The notes beneath the pieces were generated by a model. It made no database searches. It saw nothing but the letters and a program-made list of their open reading frames with translations, and was not told where the DNA came from. The position numbers and the translations under genes were made by a program. Below, one piece after another: positions 1-7,920 of a stretch of DNA of 64,000 bases (positions within the stretch are counted from its first letter, which is position 1; every line of letters starts with the position of its first letter). Source of the stretch: Lentibacillus daqui (GTDB lineage: Bacteria > Bacillota > Bacilli > Bacillales > Amphibacillaceae); NCBI RefSeq assembly GCF_027186265.1, contig NZ_CP114176.1:1240001-1304000 (forward strand), read 5' to 3'.

Positions 1-2393
1 GGGAACATGTGAAAATCTTTGAACAACTAAAACAAGAAGGTTATGTACGGATTCGCGTAGACGGTGAGATGCGGGAAGTTGCTGATGAATTTAAATTGGA
101 AAAGAATAAAAAACATTCCATTGAGGTTGTTGTTGATCGGATTGTTGTAAAAGATGGCGTGGCCGGGAGACTTAGTGATTCGATTGAAACAGCACTGGAA
201 CTTGGGGAAGGAAACATTATTGTTGATGTTATCGGTGACGAAGAACTTAAATTCAGTGAAAACCATGCCTGCCCGATTTGCGGTTTTTCCATCAGTGAAC
301 TGGAACCACGTTTGTTTTCATTCAACAGTCCCTATGGTGCCTGCCCAACCTGTGATGGTTTGGGAACCAATTTGGTTGTTGACATCGATCTGGTTATTCC
401 GGATTGGGAGAAAACACTGAATGAACATGCTATCGCCGCCTGGGAACCAATTAGTTCGCAATATTATCCCCAGCTTTTGAAAAGTGTTTGTACCCATTAT
501 GGAATTGATATGGATGTACCGGTGAAAAATTTGTCCAAACAGCAAATGGACATTATTTTATATGGCAGTGGCAAAGAACGCATCCATTTCCATTTTGTCA
601 ATGATTTTGGTAAAGTTCGTGATAACGAAATTATGTTTGAAGGGGTCGTAAACAATATTGCCCGACGATATAGGGAGACATCGTCAGACTTCATTCGAGA
701 AACATTGGAAAAATACATGACCCACAAAGATTGTCCGACGTGTCATGGATACCGGCTAAAGGAAGAAGCACTTGCCGTATTGATTAATGGCCTTCATATC
801 AGTCAGGTTACCGATTTTTCGATTACCGAGGCAAGTCAATTCTTTGGCACGCTGGAGTTAACGGAAAAGGAAGAAAAAATTGCCCGGATGATTTTAAAAG
901 AAATTAGTAATCGGCTGACCTTCTTGAACAATGTAGGTCTGGATTATTTAACATTGTCACGTGCTGCCGGAACTTTGTCAGGCGGAGAAGCTCAGCGGAT
1001 TCGCCTGGCTACACAAATTGGTTCCGCGTTAACAGGTGTGTTATACGTATTGGATGAACCATCGATTGGGTTACATCAACGGGATAATGACCGATTAATT
1101 GGAACGTTAAAGCAAATGCGGGATTTGGATAATACATTAATTGTGGTGGAACATGATGAGGATACGATGCTTGCCGCAGATTGGCTGATTGATATTGGTC
1201 CGGGTGCAGGGGATCATGGCGGCGAGATTGTTGCAAGCGGAACACCGGAAAAGGTAATGAAGAACAAAAAGTCCCTGACTGGCAACTATTTGTCCGGTGA
1301 AAAATTTGTTTCTGTTCCATTGAAACGGCGGAAACCAACCAAAAAAAACATTGAGGTTGTTGGTGCACAGGAAAACAACCTGAAAAATGTCGCAGCGAAA
1401 TTCCCAATTGGATTAATGACCGTTGTTACTGGTGTTTCCGGTTCGGGAAAAAGTACGTTGGTAAACGAAATTTTATATAAATCATTGGCGAAACAATTGA
1501 ATAAAGCCAAGCTTAAACCTGGAAAGCATCAAAAGATCAAAGGGATAAATAATATCGAAAAGGTCATCGATATTGATCAATCACCAATTGGTCGAACTCC
1601 TCGTTCCAATCCGGCAACATATACGGGTGTGTTTGATGATATTCGTGATGTGTTCGCCCAGACGAATGAAGCAAAAATCCGGGGGTACAAAAAAGGACGG
1701 TTCAGTTTTAATGTCAAAGGCGGTCGCTGTGAAGCATGCCGCGGTGATGGCATTATTAAAATTGAAATGCACTTTTTGCCTGATGTGTATGTACCATGTG
1801 AAGTGTGTCACGGTAAACGGTATAACCGTGAAACATTAGAAGTGAAATATAAAGGCAAGAGCATTGCCGATGTGCTGGATATGACCATTGAAGAGGCATT
1901 GGACTTTTTTGCCAACATCCCGAAAATAAAACGTAAACTGGAAACGATTGATGATGTTGGTCTTGGTTATGTCAAACTCGGTCAGCCGGCAACAACATTA
2001 TCCGGCGGGGAAGCACAACGGGTCAAACTTGCCAGTGAATTGCATCGCCGTTCGAATGGTAAGTCATTTTATATCCTGGATGAACCAACAACAGGTCTTC
2101 ATGTTGCTGACATTAAGCGATTGTTGAGTGTTTTGCAACGATTGGTTGACAATGGGGATACCGTATTAATCATTGAACACAACCTGGATGTCATTAAAAC
2201 GGCTGATCATATTATTGATCTTGGACCTGAAGGCGGTGAACGTGGCGGTGAAATTATTGCCACCGGAACACCGGAACAAATAGCAGAAACGGAAGAATCG
2301 TACACAGGGCGCTATTTACGGCCGATTCTGGAACGTGACCGCAAACGGATGGAAACAATGCTTAGAGAAAAGGAAAAAGTGGCTTCAAAATAA
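1..2393 (+). CDS. uvrA: UvrABC excinuclease subunit A, 5' end missing
   Basis: ATPase that, with UvrB, scans DNA for bulky lesions in nucleotide excision repair. The reading frame is open to the left edge (the frame enters as G-E-H before the GTG at 9), so that GTG is internal. About 160 N-terminal residues, including the first Walker A, lie outside. Counting from the GTG, a zinc-finger cysteine quartet is at residues 88/91/112/115, the first ABC signature LSGGEAQRIRLA follows, the second Walker A GVSGSGKST lies near residue 475, and a second CxxC...CxxC module lies near 575-605. A second LSGGEAQRVKLA and Walker B ILDEPTTGLH close the protein. Both signature halves are intact, so nothing suggests a broken gene. 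uvrB would be expected just upstream. Confidence 0.98.
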   Translation, partial: EHVKIFEQLKQEGYVRIRVDGEMREVADEFKLEKNKKHSIEVVVDRIVVKDGVAGRLSDSIETALELGEGNIIVDVIGDEELKFSENHACPICGFSISELEPRLFSFNSPYGACPTCDGLGTNLVVDIDLVIPDWEKTLNEHAIAAWEPISSQYYPQLLKSVCTHYGIDMDVPVKNLSKQQMDIILYGSGKERIHFHFVNDFGKVRDNEIMFEGVVNNIARRYRETSSDFIRETLEKYMTHKDCPTCHGYRLKEEALAVLINGLHISQVTDFSITEASQFFGTLELTEKEEKIARMILKEISNRLTFLNNVGLDYLTLSRAAGTLSGGEAQRIRLATQIGSALTGVLYVLDEPSIGLHQRDNDRLIGTLKQMRDLDNTLIVVEHDEDTMLAADWLIDIGPGAGDHGGEIVASGTPEKVMKNKKSLTGNYLSGEKFVSVPLKRRKPTKKNIEVVGAQENNLKNVAAKFPIGLMTVVTGVSGSGKSTLVNEILYKSLAKQLNKAKLKPGKHQKIKGINNIEKVIDIDQSPIGRTPRSNPATYTGVFDDIRDVFAQTNEAKIRGYKKGRFSFNVKGGRCEACRGDGIIKIEMHFLPDVYVPCEVCHGKRYNRETLEVKYKGKSIADVLDMTIEEALDFFANIPKIKRKLETIDDVGLGYVKLGQPATTLSGGEAQRVKLASELHRRSNGKSFYILDEPTTGLHVADIKRLLSVLQRLVDNGDTVLIIEHNLDVIKTADHIIDLGPEGGERGGEIIATGTPEQIAETEESYTGRYLRPILERDRKRMETMLREKEKVASK

Positions 2394-2438
2394 AAATAAC
2401 AACAGCAAACCCGGCTTCGGGGCTTGCTGTTGTTATTT
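2394..2438 (+). terminator. Hairpin terminator after uvrA
   Basis: Starts directly after the uvrA stop. 15-bp perfect arms (AAATAACAACAGCAA at 2394-2408 and its complement at 2424-2438) enclose a GC-rich inner stem around CTTC. The right arm ends in TTATTT rather than a long T run, so it may be partial or act in both directions. Confidence 0.75.
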
Positions 2439-2547
2439 GCCTTTCAAATCGTTCGTAAACTAACAAGGAATAGCTTGGGCAAAATTTTTGACGTGCTTTA
2501 TCCTTTTCTGTAATGTAAAAGAAGAGGTTGTAAGGAGGAGTAGCCGG

Positions 2548-2898
2548 ATGAAGCCGATAGAAATGGATGCAGTACAACAACACTTGGACCGTTTAAAAGA
2601 TAAAGAGGTTTATATTCATTTGGAAACAACGAACGGTGCCTATGCAAGTCATGTAAATGAGAAGGCTTATACCGTTGGTGCATATATTCGTAACGCAAAA
2701 GTTAAATTTTCGCAAGCCAAGCTTGTTGGTAATGGTCAATCATATCGAGCAGGGTTGAAGATGGAGATTGGCTGGATTTATGCAGAAGGGTTAACCGACT
2801 GGACCATTCATGACCATCAATTACTTTTGGCGGGTCATGATCGAGAAGGTCGGCTCATGGTTGCGCTGGAATTAAGCGAAACACCATTTCGTCAGTAA
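2548..2898 (+). CDS. yojF: YojF family protein (DUF1806)
   Basis: A 116-residue soluble protein matching the YojF family, which in Bacillus sits beside bshB2 (yojG). The biochemical role is not established. The start is the ATG at 2548, preceded by AAGGAGG at 2532-2538; a longer open frame begins at 2488 but has no ribosome binding site. No signal peptide or membrane segment is seen. It ends 28 bases before bshB2, so the two are very probably one operon. This pairing suggests a link to bacillithiol metabolism, which is inference from context. Confidence 0.85.
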   Translation: MKPIEMDAVQQHLDRLKDKEVYIHLETTNGAYASHVNEKAYTVGAYIRNAKVKFSQAKLVGNGQSYRAGLKMEIGWIYAEGLTDWTIHDHQLLLAGHDREGRLMVALELSETPFRQ

Positions 2899-2926
2899 GA
2901 GCGTGTTCAAAGAAAGGGTGAAAAAC

Positions 2927-3592
2927 ATGGAAAAACATGTCGTAGTAATTTACCCGCACCCAGATGATGAATCATTTGGTGCAGCGGGAACCATCACCAA
3001 GTTTCGAAAACAGGGTGTACCCGTTACCTATTTATGTGGGACGCTAGGTGAAATGGGTCGCAATATGGGGAATCCGACATTTGCCAATCGGGAAACATTA
3101 CCAGATATACGCAAAGAAGAATTGATTGCTGCATGTAAGGAACTGGATATGGATTTGCGAATGCTAGGCTACCGGGATAAAACGGTTGAATTTGAGGATC
3201 GCCAACAGATAGCGGGACATGTGAAAGGAATTCTGGAGGAAATCGAGCCAAGCCTAGTCATTACCCATTATCCCGGTTATGCTGTACATCCAGATCATAA
3301 TGCAATGGGTGCAGCAGCTGTGGAAGCAGTCCGGCAAATGGATGAAGCCAAACGACCGGTTGTTTGGGCTCAGGCAATATCCAATAACTATTACGATGAA
3401 CTTGGCAAGCCAGACATCAACAATGATGTGACAGATGTAATCAATGAAAAAATGGCTGCAATTATGTCGCACAAATCACAGGCGAATGGTGTACTGGCAC
3501 AATTTCATGACAATCAGAGTACAGCAACAGATATATCGGAAATCGCTAAAAGATCAATGGGAAAAGAGCGATTTTTTATTTGGGACTATTAG
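2927..3592 (+). CDS. bshB2: Bacillithiol biosynthesis deacetylase BshB2
   Basis: Zinc-dependent LmbE/PIG-L-type deacetylase. It removes the acetyl group from GlcNAc-malate in bacillithiol synthesis, and some members also cleave bacillithiol S-conjugates. The metal-binding motif PHPDDE appears right after the first strand (residues 10-15), and the second histidine region HPDHNAMG is at about residues 122-129. The 221-residue length is normal. The ATG at 2927 is chosen because GAAAGGGTG lies just ahead of it; the GTG at 2903 is possible but lacks a good site. A hairpin at 3615 ends the unit. The BshB2 rather than BshB1 subtype rests on the adjacent yojF. Confidence 0.92.
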   Translation: MEKHVVVIYPHPDDESFGAAGTITKFRKQGVPVTYLCGTLGEMGRNMGNPTFANRETLPDIRKEELIAACKELDMDLRMLGYRDKTVEFEDRQQIAGHVKGILEEIEPSLVITHYPGYAVHPDHNAMGAAAVEAVRQMDEAKRPVVWAQAISNNYYDELGKPDINNDVTDVINEKMAAIMSHKSQANGVLAQFHDNQSTATDISEIAKRSMGKERFFIWDY

Positions 3593-3614
3593 TTTGACAT
3601 CATCCATTTATATA

Positions 3615-3645
3615 ATCCCTGCCAACAAAAAGGCGGGGATATTTT
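3615..3645 (+). terminator. Terminator after bshB2
   Basis: ATCCCTGCC pairs with GGCGGGGAT across a short A-rich loop and is followed by ATTTTAT. It lies 23 bases after the bshB2 stop. Confidence 0.75.
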
Positions 3646-3733
3646 ATAAAAAGAGTAACATTTAGCTTTATGAATGTCGTATGATGAATATAATAGAAAA
3701 AGAATGGAATACGAAGATAAGGGAGAGAATACC

Positions 3734-3931
3734 ATGCCCAAACGTTTAACAAGATCGATTAGAGACCGTAAAGTTGCTGGTGTTTTGGGCGGAATAGCCG
3801 AATACTTTAATATTGATTCGACTATTGTCAGACTGGCATTTGTTATTTTGCTCATAACGAGTTTCTTTACTTTAACCCTGATCTATTTGCTAGCTGTTTT
3901 CATTATGCCAAATGATGGTGAGGTGTATTAA
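3734..3931 (+). CDS. yvlC: PspC-domain membrane protein (YvlC-like)
   Basis: A 65-residue protein made almost entirely of one PspC domain. It has a basic N-terminus (KRLTRSIRDRKVAGVLGGIAEYF) and one membrane helix at about residues 33-58. PspC domains take part in membrane or envelope stress signalling. The ATG at 3734 follows GGGAGAG at 3721; the ORF could extend to 3674, but that stretch has no site. The last base overlaps the ATG of the next gene (TAATG), showing tight translational coupling. In B. subtilis yvlC and yvlD are likewise adjacent. Confidence 0.85.
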   Translation: MPKRLTRSIRDRKVAGVLGGIAEYFNIDSTIVRLAFVILLITSFFTLTLIYLLAVFIMPNDGEVY

Positions 3932-4287
3932 TGTTTTTGCGGTGGATATTGTCCGTCTTCTTGAATGCGGTAGCCCTCATCGTAGTAGCGCAGCTGTTTG
4001 ATTCTTTTCATTTGGAGGGATTCGGTACAGCACTTCTGGCAAGTGTTATTTTATCCATTTTAAATGTGATCGTAAAACCAATTTTGATTATTTTCACCTT
4101 GCCAATTACAGTCTTATCGCTGGGATTGTTTTTGTTTGTGATTAATGCGATTACATTAATGATTACGCAAGGGCTGATGGATGCCTCGTTTGTTATTGAA
4201 GGATTTGGCACAGCTGTTATTGCCTCTATTATTATTTCCATCCTAAACCTTTTGTTGAATCAGTTGGTAAAAGATACGATACGTTAA
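3931..4287 (+). CDS. yvlD: YvlD family four-helix membrane protein
   Basis: A 118-residue, very hydrophobic protein with four predicted membrane helices (about residues 4-24, 28-50, 56-80 and 88-110). It belongs to the family sometimes named 'phage holin family 4 / mycobacterial 4TMS'. Despite that label it is a chromosomal envelope protein and is not in a phage context here. Its start codon overlaps the stop of yvlC, and a strong terminator follows 15 bases after its stop. Function is unknown; the pairing with a PspC protein suggests an envelope-stress role. Confidence 0.85.
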   Translation: MFLRWILSVFLNAVALIVVAQLFDSFHLEGFGTALLASVILSILNVIVKPILIIFTLPITVLSLGLFLFVINAITLMITQGLMDASFVIEGFGTAVIASIIISILNLLLNQLVKDTIR

Positions 4288-4301
4288 TATAGGTGCAAAT
4301 C

Positions 4302-4328
4302 ATCACAGGTTCATACCTGTGATTTTTT
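4302..4328 (+). terminator. Terminator after yvlD
   Basis: Perfect 9-bp stem ATCACAGGT/ACCTGTGAT with a TCAT loop and a T5 tail. Confidence 0.9.
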
Positions 4329-4501
4329 GTTACTCATTAATGAAAATATGCTACAATAAAAAGCAGTAATTCGATTAAACAGCGTGCATATGGGAAAGTT
4401 ACGCTGATGCTTAAAAAAAGAGTCTGATATTGATAACGGCTATTCTGCAAGATTTTTGAACAGCCAGGTTTTACTTTGTACCCGAACTGGAGGACAAAAA
4501 C

Positions 4502-5437
4502 ATGGAAATCGTACGGACAAAGGATCTATTAGAGAATTTTAATTTAACGCTTGTAGCGGGGAAAGACGGCATACATAGGGAAATACCAACAAGTGATATC
4601 TCCCGTCCAGGAATTGAAATGACTGGTTATTTTAAGTATTATCCCAAAGAACGTTTACAATTAATAGGCAAGACGGAAATGGCCTATTATTTAGATCTTA
4701 CCACTAGTCAACAAAAAGATCGGGCGGCCAAGTTATGTACGGACATAACCCCCGGCATCGTAATTAGCAGAGGGATGGATGTTCCGCAGCCAATGCTTGA
4801 TGCAGCCGATGAGTTTGGTGTGCCCATTCTCCAATCACCCAGGAAAACGAGCAGGGTTATTAGCAGGCTGACAAATTATCTGGAGGCCAAATATGCCCCA
4901 TTTACAGCTATTCATGGTGTACTAGTTGACATCTATGGAGTCGGCGTGTTGATCACGGGTCAAAGCGGGGTAGGAAAGAGTGAAACCGCATTGGAATTAG
5001 TTAAACGTGGACATCGACTGGTCGCTGATGACAGTGTAGAAATACGCCAGGAAGATTATGATAGGTTAATTGGTAATTCCCCGCCATTAATTGAACACTT
5101 ACTGGAAATTCGCGGATTGGGCATCATAAATGTAATGACCTTGTTTGGTGCAGGGGCAGTACGCAATTATAAAAAAATCTCACTTATCATCAACCTGGAA
5201 TCGTGGGATGAGGAAAAGCAATATGATCGACTTGGTCTTGATGAAGAGAAAATGAAAATTATGGATGTGGAGCTTCCAAAAGCAACGATCCCAGTTAGAC
5301 CGGGAAGGAACCTTGCTGTGATTATTGAAGTAGCTGCCATGAATTACCGTTTGAAAAAAATGGGATTTAATGCTGCAGAAGAATTTTCCGAGCGCCTAAC
5401 AACCATGATTGATCAAGAAAAAGATGCAACGGAATAG
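4502..5437 (+). CDS. hprK: HPr kinase/phosphorylase
   Basis: Bifunctional sensor enzyme of carbon catabolite repression: it phosphorylates Ser46 of HPr and Crh with ATP or PPi and reverses the reaction with inorganic phosphate. The 311 residues comprise an N-terminal HPrK_N domain and a C-terminal P-loop domain. The Walker A GQSGVGKSE is at about residues 154-162, and the family signature EIRGLGIINV comes about 45 residues later. The start ATG is preceded by TGGAGG. It leads the hprK-lgt-ppaX-yvoF operon, with only 11 bases to lgt. A leader of about 150 bases containing an inverted repeat (CAGCGT...ACGCTG near 4380-4407) precedes it. Confidence 0.98.
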   Translation: MEIVRTKDLLENFNLTLVAGKDGIHREIPTSDISRPGIEMTGYFKYYPKERLQLIGKTEMAYYLDLTTSQQKDRAAKLCTDITPGIVISRGMDVPQPMLDAADEFGVPILQSPRKTSRVISRLTNYLEAKYAPFTAIHGVLVDIYGVGVLITGQSGVGKSETALELVKRGHRLVADDSVEIRQEDYDRLIGNSPPLIEHLLEIRGLGIINVMTLFGAGAVRNYKKISLIINLESWDEEKQYDRLGLDEEKMKIMDVELPKATIPVRPGRNLAVIIEVAAMNYRLKKMGFNAAEEFSERLTTMIDQEKDATE

Positions 5438-5448
5438 GAGGGGTTTTT

Positions 5449-6288
5449 TTGACTTGTGATGCACCGACACTTGATCGTGTGTTTATACACGTTGGATCAT
5501 TTCCAATTTATTGGTATGGCGTTATTATTGCTGCTGGAGCATTTATTGGATTATGGTTGGCCACCAGAGAAGCAAACCGTCTTGGGTTAAAAAAAGATAT
5601 TATGGTCGATTTGGTTGTCTTTGCTATTCCAATTGCCATTATTTGTGCCCGTATCTATTATGTCGTTTTTGAATGGGATCAGTATAAAGATGGACCCTGG
5701 TGGGGTGTGTTCGCCATTTGGAATGGTGGAATCGCCATTCATGGGGCATTGATTGGTGCCGTACTGACAGCAATAATATTTTCCCGAGTAAAAAAGGTAT
5801 CCTTCTGGCAGTTGGCGGACATTGCGGCCCCAAGCCTTATCCTGGGACAGGCAATCGGGCGCTGGGGCAACTTTATGAATCAAGAGGCACATGGCGGACC
5901 AATATCGGAGGCTGCGTATCATCATTTTCATCAATATTTGCCAGATTTTATTATGAATCAGATGTGTATCGACGGCGTCATGTATCACCCCACCTTTCTT
6001 TATGAATCTGTCTGGGATATACTTGTGTTTTTATTTTTACTATGGCTACGCAGAAGAAACCCGGCGCGTGGCGAAGTATTCCTTGCCTATGCCATGACAT
6101 ACTCGGTCGGCAGATTTTTTGTGGAAGGAATGCGGACGGATAGTCTGGTTTCCGAGGGTATACGAGCTGCGCAAGTTATCTCTGTCGTAATTATTGTGGT
6201 CGGTATTGTCTTAATCTTTTACCGACGGAAATCCGGGATGGCCAAATATCATTACGATGGAACGAAATTGCCTTCAAGAAAGAAATAA
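5449..6288 (+). CDS. lgt: Prolipoprotein diacylglyceryl transferase
   Basis: Integral membrane enzyme that moves diacylglycerol from phosphatidylglycerol to the lipobox cysteine of prolipoproteins, the first step of lipoprotein maturation. It has 279 residues and about seven membrane helices. The Lgt signature GRWGNFMNQEAHG is near residue 138, and the FLYESVWD stretch follows it. The start is TTG at 5449 with a strong AGGAGGGG just upstream. Likely clients within this window are the lipoproteins MntC and MetQ. Second gene of the hprK operon, as in B. subtilis. Confidence 0.97.
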   Translation: MTCDAPTLDRVFIHVGSFPIYWYGVIIAAGAFIGLWLATREANRLGLKKDIMVDLVVFAIPIAIICARIYYVVFEWDQYKDGPWWGVFAIWNGGIAIHGALIGAVLTAIIFSRVKKVSFWQLADIAAPSLILGQAIGRWGNFMNQEAHGGPISEAAYHHFHQYLPDFIMNQMCIDGVMYHPTFLYESVWDILVFLFLLWLRRRNPARGEVFLAYAMTYSVGRFFVEGMRTDSLVSEGIRAAQVISVVIIVVGIVLIFYRRKSGMAKYHYDGTKLPSRKK

Positions 6289-6324
6289 TTGACCAGATTA
6301 CAGCAAAAGCGAGGGAACAAGTGA

Positions 6325-6963
6325 ATGAATATGGATACAATACTTTTTGATTTGGATGGAACATTAATTGATACAAATGAATTAATTATTGCTTCTTTTC
6401 AACATACATTCAAGCATTATGGAATGGCGATAACCCGGGAGCAAACGATTGAATTTATCGGACCGCCATTGAATGAATCCTTTGCGAGCTTAGTACCAGC
6501 GGAACAGGTGGCTGCCATGATTGATACGTATCGTGAACATAATTTACTGCACCATGACGATTATGTAACGGCCTTCCCTCATGTGGTGGAGACAATAAAA
6601 CAACTTAAAGAGCACGGGCTAAAACTGGGGATTGTAACAACGAAAAGATTTCAATCCGTAGAAAAAGGAGTAAAATTAACGGCTCTGGAACCATTCTTTG
6701 ATGTAACGATTACACTTGATGATGTAACCCATGCGAAACCACATCCAGAACCTGTTATTATGGCCATGAAGCGGCTGGGTGCACAAAGAGAATCGACGCT
6801 AATGGTTGGAGATAATTCGCATGATATCGAGGCTGGTCAGCATGCTGGTGTGCAAACGGCGGCGGTCGCATGGTCATTAAAGGGAAGGGAAAAAATGCTG
6901 GAATATAATCCAACTTATATACTTGATGATATCAGGGATCTGTTAACGATCATTGGGGTGTGA
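6325..6963 (+). CDS. ppaX: Pyrophosphatase PpaX (HAD family)
   Basis: HAD-superfamily hydrolase that splits the pyrophosphate released when HPrK/P dephosphorylates HPr-Ser-P, pulling that reaction forward. It is 212 residues. Motif I DLDGTLID is at residues 9-16, the motif II region VTTKR lies near 110, and the motif IV region VGDNSHDIEAG is near 173. The cap domain is of the phosphoglycolate-phosphatase type, so family membership alone would also permit that activity. The position in the hprK operon makes PpaX the best call. ATG at 6325 is used; a second ATG at 6331 is possible. Confidence 0.93.
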   Translation: MNMDTILFDLDGTLIDTNELIIASFQHTFKHYGMAITREQTIEFIGPPLNESFASLVPAEQVAAMIDTYREHNLLHHDDYVTAFPHVVETIKQLKEHGLKLGIVTTKRFQSVEKGVKLTALEPFFDVTITLDDVTHAKPHPEPVIMAMKRLGAQRESTLMVGDNSHDIEAGQHAGVQTAAVAWSLKGREKMLEYNPTYILDDIRDLLTIIGV

Positions 6964-6966
6964 CCC

Positions 6967-7485
6967 ATGCGGAATACCAAGCGTTATCCGGTTAAACACG
7001 CTAATTCCCTATGGCAAATTTATCGGACGGTGCCTTTTTGGAAGGTTGTCAAAAATTTTATCGTCATTCAAACAGCCCGCTATACACCATTTTTGGCAAT
7101 GAAAAATTGGCTGTATCGTACATTTTTACATATGTCTGTTGGGCGACAAACCGCTTTTGCATTAATGGTTATGCCAGATATTATGTTCCCGGAAAAGATA
7201 ACAGTAGGTTCAAATTCTGTCATTGGTTATAATACAACGATATTGGCACATGAGTATCTGATTAAGGAATATCGGATTGGTAAGGTAACTATTGGTGACG
7301 AGGTAATGATCGGCGCGAATACGACCATATTGCCAGGTGTTACAATTGGGGATCATGCAATTGTATCGGCGGGAACACTTGTAAATAAAAATGTTCCTGC
7401 CGGCGCGTTTGTTGGCGGTAACCCCATGCAGCTGATTTATACAAAAGAAGAAATGGAACAACGACAGATGGAAGATGAAACCTAA
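6967..7485 (+). CDS. yvoF: Left-handed beta-helix acyltransferase (YvoF-like)
   Basis: A 172-residue hexapeptide-repeat acetyltransferase. The N-terminal third is basic and partly hydrophobic. The C-terminal half carries degenerate [LIV]-G-x4 repeats (e.g. VTIGDEVMIGANTTILPGVTIGDHAIVSAG) typical of the trimeric left-handed beta-helix that binds acetyl-CoA or acyl-CoA. The substrate is unknown. It begins three bases after the ppaX stop, so it is translated as part of the hprK operon, the same place yvoF occupies in B. subtilis. Confidence 0.88.
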   Translation: MRNTKRYPVKHANSLWQIYRTVPFWKVVKNFIVIQTARYTPFLAMKNWLYRTFLHMSVGRQTAFALMVMPDIMFPEKITVGSNSVIGYNTTILAHEYLIKEYRIGKVTIGDEVMIGANTTILPGVTIGDHAIVSAGTLVNKNVPAGAFVGGNPMQLIYTKEEMEQRQMEDET

Positions 7486-7580
7486 AAAACAATATCAATT
7501 ATGTGAGCAATCCTCTTTCCAAAACACCTAATATATGTTACGATACATTTAAGTTAATAATTTGGACGGAGAAAACGGAG

Positions 7581-7637
7581 AAACCGCAAACCATCAATGG
7601 GTAGATAATATTCATTGATGTGATTTGTGGTTTTTTT
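7581..7637 (+). terminator. Long hairpin with T tract between yvoF and glpD
   Basis: The arms at 7581-7599 and 7613-7633 pair over about 18 bp with one small bulge, followed by T7. It may end the hprK operon (96 bases after yvoF), terminate a short independent transcript starting near 7550, or be part of a glpD attenuator. The 435-base gap 7486-7920 holds no credible gene; it contains this hairpin and a second one next to glpD. Confidence 0.7.
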
Positions 7638-7855
7638 ATTTGCTATATATGAACTTCTCCGTATTCGACTTTCACGTATCCGCATTTTTCCTCCGTATTT
7701 TCGTCCTGTTAAAATATAATTCCACATTTGATACATGAATTTCCATAGAAACGGGAATTGATATCTATAGATTGGTGGATTTATGATGAGCATTTATTGG
7801 CTGTAATACCCCCGCCTCCAATTTAAGAGAACGAAATGCGAAAGTAGGGGAGAAA

Positions 7856-7885
7856 CAGCCCGTATTCCTGATTCGTTCGGGCCTG
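7856..7885 (+). promoter_or_regulatory. Stem-loop in the glpD leader, possible GlpP-type attenuator
   Basis: CAGCCCG pairs with CGGGCCTG around a 15-base loop, 35 bases before the glpD start. B. subtilis glpD is controlled by GlpP antitermination at an inverted repeat in its leader. This hairpin is in the right place, but a clear T run is missing (TTTTATTTTATG lies about 12 bases later), so the role is only suggested. Confidence 0.4.
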
Positions 7886-7920
7886 CACAATGAAGTTTTA
7901 TTTTATGGGGAGTGATTGGC

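Noticed and set aside
3931..4287. Phage holin
   Set aside because: The family label 'phage holin' applies to YvlD-type proteins, but there is no lysin or phage gene nearby and the yvlC-yvlD pairing is chromosomal.
7532..7552. cre-like sequence TGTTACGATACA before glpD
   Set aside because: Two bases too short between the conserved TG and CA; does not fit the consensus.
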